From contig CAKRMK010000034.1 of NCBI GenBank assembly GCA_934364795.1, forward strand, positions 1-39,070: DNA of 39,070 nt. The letters run 5' to 3'. Position 1 is the stretch's first letter. Each line of letters starts with the position of its first letter. Shown here one piece after another: positions 16,889 through 24,022 of this stretch. Below the pieces are notes generated by a model, which saw only the letters and a list, made by a program, of their open reading frames with translations, did not search any database and was not told the DNA's origin. Origin of the DNA: an uncultured Blautia sp. (lineage in GTDB: Bacteria > Bacillota > Clostridia > Lachnospirales > Lachnospiraceae). Made by a program: the position numbers and the translations under genes.

Positions 16889-18040
16889 CTAATGCTGGAT
16901 TTCCAGTAACTTATTCTTAAGATCTTCTTCCATCTTACGCATTTCCACTTCTGCCTGCTGCCTCTTAATACGGCCTTCCTTCTGTATCTTCATCACATCA
17001 TCCAATGTGCTGATCAGTTCCTGGTTGGTCTGTTTCAGAGTCTCAATATCCACAATTCCCCGCTCGGATTCTCTGGCAGTTTCTGTGGATGCAAGGTGAA
17101 GTGCCTGGGCATTCTTTTTCAGAAGCTCATTGGTAAGATCTGTTACTTCTCTTTGTGCCTGGGCTGCTTCTGTGGAATGGGCAATTCCAAGGGCAAGAAC
17201 CATCTGGCTTTTCCATAACGGAATGGTATTTACAATGGTAGTCTGGATTTTTTCTACCATAAGGGTGTCGTTGTTCTGTACCAAACGGATCTGTGGCGCA
17301 GTCTGTAAGGATACGGTTCTGGTCAGCTCCAGATCATGAAGCTTTTTCTCAAAGCGGTTGCATTTGCTGTCAAGATCTTTTACCTCCTGGGCATCCTCCG
17401 GAAGTCCGCTTACTGCCGCTTTCGTTTCCAGATCCTTTAATTTGCCCTGGCGCACTTCCTGAAGCTTCTGTTTGCCTGCAAGGATGTACATGGTCAGTTC
17501 TTTATAATAGTTCAGATTCTGTGCATACATTTTGTCAAGGACTGCGGAATCCTTCATCAGACGCATCTGGTGCTCCTGAAGGGAATTTGTGATTTTCTGA
17601 ACATTTACTTCCGCTTTTGCATAACGGTTTTTCATGTTCTCAATCTTATTTCCCTGCTTTTTGAAAAATCCCAGAAATCCCTTCTCTTCTTCCGTGGCAT
17701 CAAAATCACGGAGTTCTCCCACTACCTGTGTGATCAGATCTCCCACCTCTCCAAGATCCTGGGTACGGACATTTTCAAGGGCGGCATCGGAAAAATCAGC
17801 CATTTTCTTCTGGGTTCCTGCACCATACTGAAGGATCTGGTTTGTATTTTCGATATCAATTTTCTGTGCAAAGCTGTCTACCATTGCCTGTTCTTCCGGG
17901 GAAAGAACGGTTTGTTCCATTTCTTTTTTTACCGCTTCTGCTTCTGGCTGCACTGCCGGTGAAACCGGTTTTTCCTCAAGCTCCGGCTCCAGGGTCAGTG
18001 TAGGGGCAATTTCTTCAAAATCATTAAATTCGTTTCCCAT
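16889..18040 (-). CDS. TelA/YaaN-family protein (toxic anion resistance family)
   Basis: 383 residues from MGNEFNDF; a GTG start 51 bases further up is possible, but AAGGA stands just before this ATG. An acidic, probably disordered N-terminus (1-50) is followed by a long, mainly helical, coiled-coil-like body. Family blocks include FFKKQGNKIENMKNRY, the VVNTIPLWKSQMVLALGI type segment and a closing Glu/Lys-rich helix. It belongs to the TelA family (PF05816), first linked to tellurite resistance; the general role in Firmicutes is unsettled. Partner of the upstream xpaC gene, as in the Bacillus xpaC-yaaN pair. The 178-base gap to xpaC contains repeat copy B. Cytoplasmic, with no membrane helix. 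Confidence 0.93.
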   Translation of the reverse strand: MGNEFNDFEEIAPTLTLEPELEEKPVSPAVQPEAEAVKKEMEQTVLSPEEQAMVDSFAQKIDIENTNQILQYGAGTQKKMADFSDAALENVRTQDLGEVGDLITQVVGELRDFDATEEEKGFLGFFKKQGNKIENMKNRYAKAEVNVQKITNSLQEHQMRLMKDSAVLDKMYAQNLNYYKELTMYILAGKQKLQEVRQGKLKDLETKAAVSGLPEDAQEVKDLDSKCNRFEKKLHDLELTRTVSLQTAPQIRLVQNNDTLMVEKIQTTIVNTIPLWKSQMVLALGIAHSTEAAQAQREVTDLTNELLKKNAQALHLASTETARESERGIVDIETLKQTNQELISTLDDVMKIQKEGRIKRQQAEVEMRKMEEDLKNKLLEIQH

Positions 18041-18095
18041 GATGTCCTTGATATCCTCCTTATGTGTAAGGTTGTCTGCTTTTTGAGGCACACTT

Positions 18096-18156
18096 TAGAG
18101 TTTGTTTGAAAAAGGTTTTCTGCAAGATGTGCGTCACAATTTGTGGGCACGCTCTA
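18096..18156 (+). repeat. Short deletion form of the MITE-like element (copy B)
   Basis: Begins TAGAGTTTGTTTGAAAAAGG, runs through CTGCAAGATGTGCGTCACAA identical to the full copy at 35872-36035, then jumps to the right terminus CACGCTCTA. The central palindrome and right half are absent. It lies between xpaC and telA. Confidence 0.75.
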
Positions 18157-18182
18157 CAGCCTTTTTAACATGCGCTGGCAGA

Positions 18183-18212
18183 CGTATTGTTATTTTTCGT
18201 ATTGTTATTTTT
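18183..18212. repeat. 15-bp tandem duplication
   Basis: CGTATTGTTATTTTT occurs twice head to tail, immediately 3' of the xpaC stop. Probably slippage; no function seen. Confidence 0.85.
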
Positions 18213-18218
18213 CGCCTT

Positions 18219-19766
18219 TTATTTCACATTTTTTGCTTCTTTTCGCATACGGGTAAGCTCGTCTTCTGTCAGGCCTTCCTGTGCCAGAACTGTATTTAAT
18301 ACAGAAATGTCACTGGAAACATCCATTGCCGTATCCTCAAAAACAGAGTCTAAAAGCTTCTCAAAAGCTGTATTTAAAGTATCAATTGTAGCTTCAATTT
18401 CTTTTTTGGAAGAGGTAATATTTTCTCCCTGAACAGGCTGACTGTCCATATCTTCGTATGCATTCAGAAGCTTCACTGTCATAGGAAGGTAATAATCCAG
18501 CAGACGGTTCAGATCCGGAATAATCTCCGGGTGCTTTCTTACCCGTTCAAAAATCTTCTGCACGATCAGCTCCATACGGGAAATTTTTCTTGAAATTTCC
18601 TCACCTGGAATTGCATCGTTGCTGCGGCGGATTTTATAAAGAAAATCATTTCCTTTATCCAGAACCTGCTGTACTTCCGGTGTAAGTGACTCTTCTGTAA
18701 CGCTTTTTTCCTTTGTCCAGCCATTTTTTCTTTGTTTTTCTTCTGAATGACGGTTCTCCCGGGATTCTTTTTCCTGTTCTTCTGACAGACGCCTTGCATC
18801 CAGACGCTGCCTTTCTTCTAGCTGTTTCTGTGTGCTTACATACTGATCGTAGGTTTCATTGCTGGTGATCAGGCAAGTCTCCTGTGCATCCACATGGCCT
18901 TGAAGGAACCAGCCTTTGCTTATCATTTTTTTGATGTCTTTTTTTACAAATTTCACAGGTTTCCCCACTGCACGGGACAGCCTCTGGAAATCACAGTAAG
19001 TATGGGTTCCCAGCTCCTGAATGTATTTCTTCCGGCGCTTCAGGCCTGCAAGACTGGTACATCCATTCCCAAGTAAAACTCCGCTGGCAGCAGTGCAGGC
19101 TCCCAGAATAAGAGTAGCTATGCCCACTCCCACACTTCCTGAGAATAGTCCAAATATTCCAAGCCCCAGAGCTACTGTACCGAAAGTTCCAGTGAGGATT
19201 CCTCCAAATGTAGTCATAAGGATTCCCTTCACCTTGATTCCGGTGGAAGGTGCATAAAGAGAACGCTGGATATCTGCTGACAGACCGGTCTGCTCCTTTA
19301 CATGGTTTTTGTTTGCCTGTGCATTATTTCCTGACTGATTTTTCGTATCATTGCGATTGCTGCGGTTATTCCTGTTCTCCTGAAACTCCCAGGTACGGTT
19401 CTGCCTGTAATCCTGTGAAGAACTTCCAGTCCGGTAATTCGTATATTCGCTGTGGTACTGATATTGTCCGCCACCTTGCCCTCCTGCATTTCCAGAGCCA
19501 GCTACATGATCAGTTCTGCTGCTTTTTCCAGTAGCATTTCCCATGCCATTTCTATCTGTATCATTGTTTCCGGCGGCGTTACCCCCACTGACGTTTCCAA
19601 ATGTGCCATTCAACACATTCCTCAAAGCATCGCTGCCGCTGTCAATTGCCCTGTTCACAGTCTGGTTAATGGTCTGGCTTAACTTCTGATAATTATTTTC
19701 ATTTATTGCCTGATCGATGATGTCCTGAATCTTCTCTCCAAGTTCATCAAATTCCTGATATCCCAT
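18219..19766 (-). CDS. XpaC-family membrane protein (5-bromo-4-chloroindolyl phosphate hydrolysis family) with Asn/Gly-rich N-terminal region
   Basis: 515 residues from MGYQEFDEL, chosen because GGAGGAG lies just upstream. The N-terminal helix segment (1-55) is followed by about 110 residues of Asn/Gly/Ser/Arg/Gln-rich low complexity. Two adjacent hydrophobic helices (about 180-235, Gly-rich) come next, then a soluble C-terminal domain with a very charged coiled-coil stretch (about 310-360). The C-terminal part matches the XpaC family (PF10112), whose biochemical role is unknown despite the name; the Bacillus gene is paired with the telA homologue yaaN, as here. Own promoter at 19808-19836, divergent from ilvE. 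Longer than Bacillus XpaC because of the low-complexity N-terminus. Confidence 0.85.
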   Translation of the reverse strand: MGYQEFDELGEKIQDIIDQAINENNYQKLSQTINQTVNRAIDSGSDALRNVLNGTFGNVSGGNAAGNNDTDRNGMGNATGKSSRTDHVAGSGNAGGQGGGQYQYHSEYTNYRTGSSSQDYRQNRTWEFQENRNNRSNRNDTKNQSGNNAQANKNHVKEQTGLSADIQRSLYAPSTGIKVKGILMTTFGGILTGTFGTVALGLGIFGLFSGSVGVGIATLILGACTAASGVLLGNGCTSLAGLKRRKKYIQELGTHTYCDFQRLSRAVGKPVKFVKKDIKKMISKGWFLQGHVDAQETCLITSNETYDQYVSTQKQLEERQRLDARRLSEEQEKESRENRHSEEKQRKNGWTKEKSVTEESLTPEVQQVLDKGNDFLYKIRRSNDAIPGEEISRKISRMELIVQKIFERVRKHPEIIPDLNRLLDYYLPMTVKLLNAYEDMDSQPVQGENITSSKKEIEATIDTLNTAFEKLLDSVFEDTAMDVSSDISVLNTVLAQEGLTEDELTRMRKEAKNVK

Positions 19767-19807
19767 TTTCTCCTCCGGGTATTTAAAATCCACAATGTCT
19801 GTTTTTT

Positions 19808-19836
19808 ATTATACAAAAATCCACTGCAAAAAACAA
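19808..19836 (-). promoter_or_regulatory. Promoter of xpaC-telA
   Basis: Minus strand TTGTTT (19836-19831), 17 bases, TATAAT (19813-19808). Confidence 0.75.
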
Positions 19837-19864
19837 GACAGGAGAAAAAAATCCACTTTTCCCA

Positions 19865-19893
19865 TTGAATTTCACACGTAAAAGTTTTACAAT
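19865..19893 (+). promoter_or_regulatory. Promoter of ilvE
   Basis: TTGAAT (19865-19870), 17 bases, TACAAT (19888-19893), giving a leader of about 70 bases. No T-box, attenuator or good CodY box is visible in it. Confidence 0.7.
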
Positions 19894-19970
19894 AATAAAA
19901 AGCGTCGTGGATTCTAGTACAGCGAATATTAAGAATCCGCCCGGACAAACCACTCTAGGAGGAAATTGTT

Positions 19971-20996
19971 ATGGAAAAAAAGAACATCGACTGGGGCAAT
20001 CTTGGCTTCGGTTATGTAAAAACAGATTACCGTTATGTATCCAATTATAAAAACGGTGCATGGGATGAAGGCGGTCTTACCACTGATGATACTGTTACCA
20101 TCAGCGAGTGTGCCGGAGTTCTTCAGTACGCACAGACTGTTTTTGAGGGTATGAAAGCATACACCACAGAAGACGGACGTATCGTTACTTTCCGTCCTGA
20201 CCTGAATGGTGAGCGTATGGAGCATTCCGCAGCAAGACTGGAAATGCCAGTTTTCCCGAAAGATCGTTTTGTTGACGCAGTTGTTCAGACAATTAAAGCA
20301 AATGCTGCATATGTACCGCCATATGGCTCTGGTGCAACCTTATATGTACGTCCGTACATGTTCGGAAGCGATGCAGTTATCGGTGTTAAACCGGCTAACG
20401 AATATCAGTTCCGTGTATTTACCACACCAGTAGGACCATACTTCAAAGGCGGCGCTAAACCGATCACAATCCGTGTCAGTGACTTTGACCGTGCTGCACC
20501 GAATGGTACAGGACATATTAAAGCAGGCCTTAACTATGCAATGAGCCTTCACGCAATCGTAGATGCTCATAAGAACGGATTCGATGAGAACATGTATCTT
20601 GATTCCAAGACACGTACCAAAGTTGAGGAAACAGGTGGAGCAAACTTCTTATTCGTAACAAAGGATGGCAAGGTTGTTACTCCTAAGTCCGACAGCATCC
20701 TTCCATCTATCACACGTCGTTCTCTGATCTATGTTGCCAAGGAATACCTTGGACTGGAAGCAGAGGAAAGAGAAGTATACTTCGATGAAGTAAAAGATTT
20801 CGCAGAGTGTGGTCTTTGCGGTACTGCTGCTGTTATCTCTCCTGTAGGAAAGATCGTAGACCATGGCAAGGAAATCTGCTTCCCAAGCGGAATGAACGAA
20901 ATGGGACCGATCACCAAGAAGCTTTATGAGACACTTACCGGTATCCAGATGGGTCGCATCCAGGCTCCGGAAGGATGGCTTAAAGTTATCGAGTAA
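19971..20996 (+). CDS. ilvE: Branched-chain amino acid aminotransferase
   Basis: 341 residues, type II BCAT of PLP fold class IV. Conserved blocks: YAQTVFEGMKAY (53-64), the RPDLNGERM substrate-site region, LYVRPYMFGSD, and GTGHIKAGLNYAMS, where Lys184 is the predicted Schiff-base lysine. Reversibly transaminates Leu, Ile and Val with 2-oxoglutarate in the cytoplasm. TAGGAGG lies eight bases upstream of the ATG. Single-gene unit with its own promoter (19865-19893) and a bidirectional terminator at 21044-21082. Unlike most of the window it is on the plus strand, and its codon use looks typical of a well-expressed gene. Confidence 0.96.
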   Translation: MEKKNIDWGNLGFGYVKTDYRYVSNYKNGAWDEGGLTTDDTVTISECAGVLQYAQTVFEGMKAYTTEDGRIVTFRPDLNGERMEHSAARLEMPVFPKDRFVDAVVQTIKANAAYVPPYGSGATLYVRPYMFGSDAVIGVKPANEYQFRVFTTPVGPYFKGGAKPITIRVSDFDRAAPNGTGHIKAGLNYAMSLHAIVDAHKNGFDENMYLDSKTRTKVEETGGANFLFVTKDGKVVTPKSDSILPSITRRSLIYVAKEYLGLEAEEREVYFDEVKDFAECGLCGTAAVISPVGKIVDHGKEICFPSGMNEMGPITKKLYETLTGIQMGRIQAPEGWLKVIE

Positions 20997-21043
20997 TTAT
21001 CATTTAGCTCGTTAAAAATCCGACAGATGATTCTTTATACAGC

Positions 21044-21082
21044 AAAAAAACCCGGCATTTTTTTCGAAGGTGCCGGGCTTTT
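21044..21082. terminator. Bidirectional terminator between ilvE and folA
   Basis: CCCGGCA (21051-21057) pairs with TGCCGGG (21071-21077). On the plus strand CTTTTCCTTT follows; on the minus strand the stem is followed by TTTTTTTGC. It serves both converging genes. Confidence 0.9.
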
Positions 21083-21090
21083 CCTTTATT

Positions 21091-21582
21091 TTATTTATTT
21101 CTCTCGTACCGAACAAATTTATATTCCAGGTCAAAATAAGTCTGTTCTTCACTTTCCGCTGCCACATGCCATTCTGGATCTTCATCCAGATTTGGGAAAT
21201 GGCTGTCTGCAATATATGCAAAATCAATCTTGGTTACCTGTGCTACATCACAATATGGAAGAAGCTGCTTATAAATAGTATCTCCACCGATACAATAAAC
21301 ATCTTCTGCCGGATATTTCTTCAGTTCTTCCATAAGTTCATCTATTGAATGAACAATAATGGCATCTTTTACTTTATAATCTTTGTTTCTGGTAAGTACA
21401 ATATTGGTGCGGTTCTTAAGAGGAAGTCCTCCTGGAAAGCTCTCCAGAGTCTTTCTTCCCATAACACAGATCTTTCCTGTTGTTTCCTGGCGGAACATTT
21501 TCATATCTGCGGGAATGCTTACAAGAAGTTTGTTGTCTTTTCCAATTCCCCAGTTTTTATCTGCTGCAACAATAATTTTCAT
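21091..21582 (-). CDS. folA: Dihydrofolate reductase
   Basis: 163 residues from MKIIVAADKNWGIG, the usual DHFR size. Recognised by WGIGKDNKLLVSIPADMKMFRQET, here split as WGIGKDNKLL and IPADMKMFRQ. Further blocks are the NADPH-site VMGRKTLESFPGGLPLKNR region and VYCIGGDTIYKQLLPYCD. It reduces dihydrofolate to tetrahydrofolate using NADPH, regenerating the cofactor consumed by ThyA. GGAG lies 11 bases upstream of this ATG; an eight-codon extension is less likely. Second gene of thyA-folA, 123 bases after thyA, with a hairpin and repeat R2 in that gap. Confidence 0.96.
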   Translation of the reverse strand: MKIIVAADKNWGIGKDNKLLVSIPADMKMFRQETTGKICVMGRKTLESFPGGLPLKNRTNIVLTRNKDYKVKDAIIVHSIDELMEELKKYPAEDVYCIGGDTIYKQLLPYCDVAQVTKIDFAYIADSHFPNLDEDPEWHVAAESEEQTYFDLEYKFVRYERNK

Positions 21583-21625
21583 TTCAGTTGGTTCTCCTTT
21601 TTTCATTTTTTATCAGATGATATTT

Positions 21626-21646
21626 GGGCAAAAAGGAATTTTGCCC
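21626..21646. other. Stem-loop in the thyA-folA gap
   Basis: GGGCAAAA, loop AGGAA, TTTTGCCC. Perfect 8-bp stem but no T-tract after it on the minus strand, so more likely an mRNA processing or partial attenuation structure than a full terminator. Confidence 0.5.
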
Positions 21647-21648
21647 CT

Positions 21649-21697
21649 AACTTGATATCTACGAATTGCTGCTAAGTATCTCCCGTAATTTTCGAAC
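21649..21697 (+). repeat. Short palindromic interspersed repeat, copy R2
   Basis: Starts AACTTGATATCTACGAATTG. 21 of the first 22 bases equal the minus-strand reading of copy R1 at 6302-6357. The right part CGTAATTTTCGAAC is a rough inverted copy of the left part. Confidence 0.6.
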
Positions 21698-21705
21698 ATT
21701 CTGAA

Positions 21706-22554
21706 TCAGATGGCAATCGGTATATTTTTAATCTGCGGCCAGGTCTGATAATTCTCCACGATCAGATCATCTGTTGTAAAGTCATAGAAATTCTTAATCT
21801 CCGGATTCAGCTTCACAACAGGTGCAGGATATGGAGTTCTGGAAATCAGCTCTTTGATCACCGGAACGTGTCTGTCATAAATATGACAATCTGCGATTAC
21901 ATGCACCAGCTCTCCTGCTTCCATATCGCAGCACTGTGCAATCATCATAAGAAGCAGGGAATACTGGCATACATTCCAGTTGTTTGCTGCAAGAATGTCC
22001 TGTGAACGCTGATTCAAAATGGCATTCAAAGTCAGTTTATCCTTACCTGGTTCCTTGGTCACATTGAAAGTCATAGAATATGCACATGGATAAAGATTCA
22101 TTTCATGAAGATCCTGATGTACATAAATATTTGTCATAATTCTACGGCTGTATGGATTGTTTTTCAGATCATAAAGAACCCGGTCCACCTGATCCATCAT
22201 GCCTTCTTTATATTCATGCTTTACTCCCAGCTGATAGCCATAGGCTTTCCCAATGGAACCATTTTCATCCGCCCAGCTGTCCCAGATATGGCTGTGAAGG
22301 TCATGGATGTTATTTGATTTCTGCTGCCAGATCCACAAAATCTCATCCATGGCACTTTTTAGAGCAGTCTTTCGAAGGGTCAGTGCCGGAAATTCTTTGC
22401 GAAGATCGTAACGGTTTACAACGCCAAACCGCTTGATCGTATATGCAGGGGTTCCGTCTTCCCATACCGGGCGTACCTTTTCTCCCTCTGTACTGGTACC
22501 GTTCTCAATTACATCTTTACACATGTCAATAAATATATTATCTGCCAGACTCAT
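21706..22554 (-). CDS. thyA: Thymidylate synthase, divergent clostridial-type ThyA
   Basis: 282 residues from MSLADNIF, with AGGAGGG just upstream; an extension to 22629 is rejected. Fold-level signatures are present: GKAYGYQL, NNPYSRRIMTN, catalytic Cys157 in NLYPCAYSM, NQRSQDIL and ADCHIYDRH. It methylates dUMP to dTMP using methylene-tetrahydrofolate, making dihydrofolate for FolA next door. Deviations from textbook ThyA: after the Cys the usual His-x-x-x-Gln is replaced (CAYSMTF), and the LGxPFNIA block reads LAANNWNVCQ. I recall similar sequences in other clostridia, so this looks like a clade rather than decay. Promoter at 22639-22667, divergent from the VanZ-like gene. Confidence 0.93.
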   Translation of the reverse strand: MSLADNIFIDMCKDVIENGTSTEGEKVRPVWEDGTPAYTIKRFGVVNRYDLRKEFPALTLRKTALKSAMDEILWIWQQKSNNIHDLHSHIWDSWADENGSIGKAYGYQLGVKHEYKEGMMDQVDRVLYDLKNNPYSRRIMTNIYVHQDLHEMNLYPCAYSMTFNVTKEPGKDKLTLNAILNQRSQDILAANNWNVCQYSLLLMMIAQCCDMEAGELVHVIADCHIYDRHVPVIKELISRTPYPAPVVKLNPEIKNFYDFTTDDLIVENYQTWPQIKNIPIAI

Positions 22555-22638
22555 TTTGCCCTCCTGAATATTTTCTAATAATATCGCAACTTTATTCTGC
22601 TCATTTCGCAGGATTTTAAAAATACACATTTGTTAATA

Positions 22639-22667
22639 ATTTTATCATACCAATTTCAAAATAACAA
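22639..22667 (-). promoter_or_regulatory. Promoter of thyA-folA
   Basis: Minus strand TTGTTA (22667-22662), 17 bases, TAAAAT (22644-22639). Confidence 0.65.
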
Positions 22668-22690
22668 GAGCGGCAAAAAGCTGATTTTTC

Positions 22691-22719
22691 TTTACAATCT
22701 TTTTTCTCCATGTTATAGT
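22691..22719 (+). promoter_or_regulatory. Promoter of the VanZ-like gene, positioned for a leaderless mRNA
   Basis: TTTACA (22691-22696), 17 bases, TATAGT (22714-22719). The ATG is at 22727, only seven bases after the -10, where transcription should start. Confidence 0.6.
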
Positions 22720-22726
22720 AGACCCC

Positions 22727-23245
22727 ATGAAGAAAATTTTAATCCATTTACTGAAACCTCTTTCTTTTCTTCCTGCAATTGTAATGATGTATCTGATCTA
22801 TTCATTTTCAGCACAGACCGGGGAGGTGTCTGGCGCATTAAGCTATGAGGTCAGCTACCAGATTGTAGAGACAAAGAATGAGCTTTTAAGCGAAAACAAA
22901 TCCTACGATGAGCTTGCCTATTCTGCAAGCTCCATCGAGTTCTATGTAAGAAAAGCAGCCCATATGACAGAGTACTGCCTTCTCGCCATTGCCATTTCCT
23001 TTCCACTTTATGTGTATGGTGTGAGAGGAATCTGGCTGATTCTGCTGGCAGGTGTTATCTGTGTGGGCTTTGCAGGACTTGATGAATATCACCAGTCCTT
23101 TGTTGCCGGCCGTGGCCCTTCTGTAAGAGATGTGGGAATTGACAGCATCGGTGTGCTAATTGGAATCCTTCTGGTACAGGCATTCTGCTGGTCTACCTTA
23201 CATAACCCCAGCGGCAAAGGACGGCGTAAAAAAAGACGGCGGTAA
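22727..23245 (+). CDS. VanZ-like family integral membrane protein
   Basis: 172 residues. N-terminal hydrophobic helix (about 8-28), an external segment of about 45 residues, then two or three further helices (about 83-110 and 135-155) and a very basic tail (GKGRRKKRRR). VanZ-family motifs are RKAAHMTEYCLLA and DEYHQSFVAGRGPSVRDVGIDS. VanZ proteins are linked to teicoplanin resistance in enterococci, but chromosomal homologues are widespread with unclear function. No van cluster surrounds it, so resistance should not be assumed. The ATG lacks a Shine-Dalgarno (GTAGACCCC precedes it), and the promoter ends seven bases upstream, which suggests a leaderless transcript. Confidence 0.9.
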   Translation: MKKILIHLLKPLSFLPAIVMMYLIYSFSAQTGEVSGALSYEVSYQIVETKNELLSENKSYDELAYSASSIEFYVRKAAHMTEYCLLAIAISFPLYVYGVRGIWLILLAGVICVGFAGLDEYHQSFVAGRGPSVRDVGIDSIGVLIGILLVQAFCWSTLHNPSGKGRRKKRRR

Positions 23246-23251
23246 TTTATA

Positions 23252-23282
23252 TAACAGGGAATTCAGGTGGAATTTCCTGTTA
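23252..23282 (+). repeat. Palindromic repeat PAL1
   Basis: TAACAGGGAATTC, short loop, GAATTTCCTGTTA. Pairs fully on the plus strand with one G-U wobble. Near-identical to PAL2 (38918-38969). Confidence 0.75.
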
Positions 23283-23285
23283 CAT

Positions 23286-23361
23286 AAAAAAATCCTGACA
23301 GCTACAATAGCGGAAACACATCAATGTTTTTCCATATATTGTAAACTGTCAGGATTTTTTT
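23286..23361. terminator. Long bidirectional stem-loop between convergent genes
   Basis: AAAAAAATCCTGACAG (23286-23301) is perfectly complementary to CTGTCAGGATTTTTTT (23346-23361). Inside, TACAATA pairs with TATTGTA and GGAAA with TTTCC. It has T-tracts on both strands and sits between the VanZ-like gene and the convergent membrane protein gene, so it is probably a shared terminator, although its loop region is longer than usual. Confidence 0.75.
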
Positions 23362-23449
23362 ATTTTGCCAAGCTATGGCAACTGAATTCGGATAAAATAT
23401 TCCGCAAAGTGGAACGTGTAGATTCCGGAAATGTTTTTTGCACGCTCTA
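23362..23449 (+). repeat. Right half of the MITE-like element (copy D)
   Basis: ATTTTGCC, then GGCAACTGAATTCGG and TAAAATATTCCGCAAAGTGG as in the full copy at 35872-36035, ending at terminus CACGCTCTA. The terminal CTA supplies the stop codon (TAG on the minus strand) of the gene at 23447-23971. Confidence 0.75.
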
Positions 23450-23971
23450 CTTCTGCATATTTTCTGTTTCATCGGACTCATTGTCACTTGTGTCAACGTC
23501 CTGAAGAAGTTCCTTATCTTCCTCTTCCATGCGTCTCACCAGATTAGCTCTGTCTGCAATGGACATTTTCTTATGTGCTTCTCCAGCTGTTTCTGTTTTC
23601 ACAGATTCATTTTCTGATAACACATCTTCTTCACCCTCTGTGGGTTCCGATGAAGTACTTTCTGTGGATTCTGCAAGCGCAGCCTGTTCTTTCTGCTCTT
23701 TTTTTACCCTCATATAGCCTCTTAAACCATTAATTACAAAGGCACCGCCAAGAATAATAAATGCAATTCCTGCAACCAGAAAGCCTGTACTGCTGCCCTG
23801 TTCCCCTTTTACCACACCGGCACACAATGAATAACCAAGATAAACCACATAAGCTCCTGCAATTGCCATTACAAGATAAGTTCTGATTGGCATTCCTTTG
23901 TTAGAGGTTTCGTCTTGTTTTTCTGTGTTTGTATTTTCTTCAATATCTTTTTTGCTGTTTGATTCTCCCAT
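23447..23971 (-). CDS. Hypothetical small membrane protein with two helices and acidic tail
   Basis: 174 residues of no family I recognise. Acidic Asn/Glu/Lys-rich N-terminus (1-27), two hydrophobic helices (about 31-50 and 62-85), a basic stretch (MRVKKEQKEQ), then a long acidic Ser/Thr/Glu-rich cytoplasmic tail with MSIADRANLVRRMEEEDKEL. GGAGAAAAG precedes the ATG. It lies 51 bases after the ABC exporter genes and may be the last gene of malQ-ABC-ABC. Its stop codon is contributed by the terminus of repeat copy D, so the original C-terminus could have been changed by that insertion. Confidence 0.8.
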   Translation of the reverse strand: MGESNSKKDIEENTNTEKQDETSNKGMPIRTYLVMAIAGAYVVYLGYSLCAGVVKGEQGSSTGFLVAGIAFIILGGAFVINGLRGYMRVKKEQKEQAALAESTESTSSEPTEGEEDVLSENESVKTETAGEAHKKMSIADRANLVRRMEEEDKELLQDVDTSDNESDETENMQK

Positions 23972-24022
23972 CTTTTCTCCTTATTCGTCTCTTTTGGTCA
24001 GAGCATGCCCCCAAAAGGCTTT

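Noticed and set aside
19767..19970. T-box, leader peptide or CodY box upstream of ilvE
   Set aside because: No T-box core, no Leu/Ile/Val-rich leader ORF and no CodY-like 15-mer seen; only a plain promoter.
22727..23245. Glycopeptide resistance cluster
   Set aside because: The VanZ-like protein stands alone, without vanHAX, vanR/S or vanY neighbours; chromosomal VanZ homologues are common.
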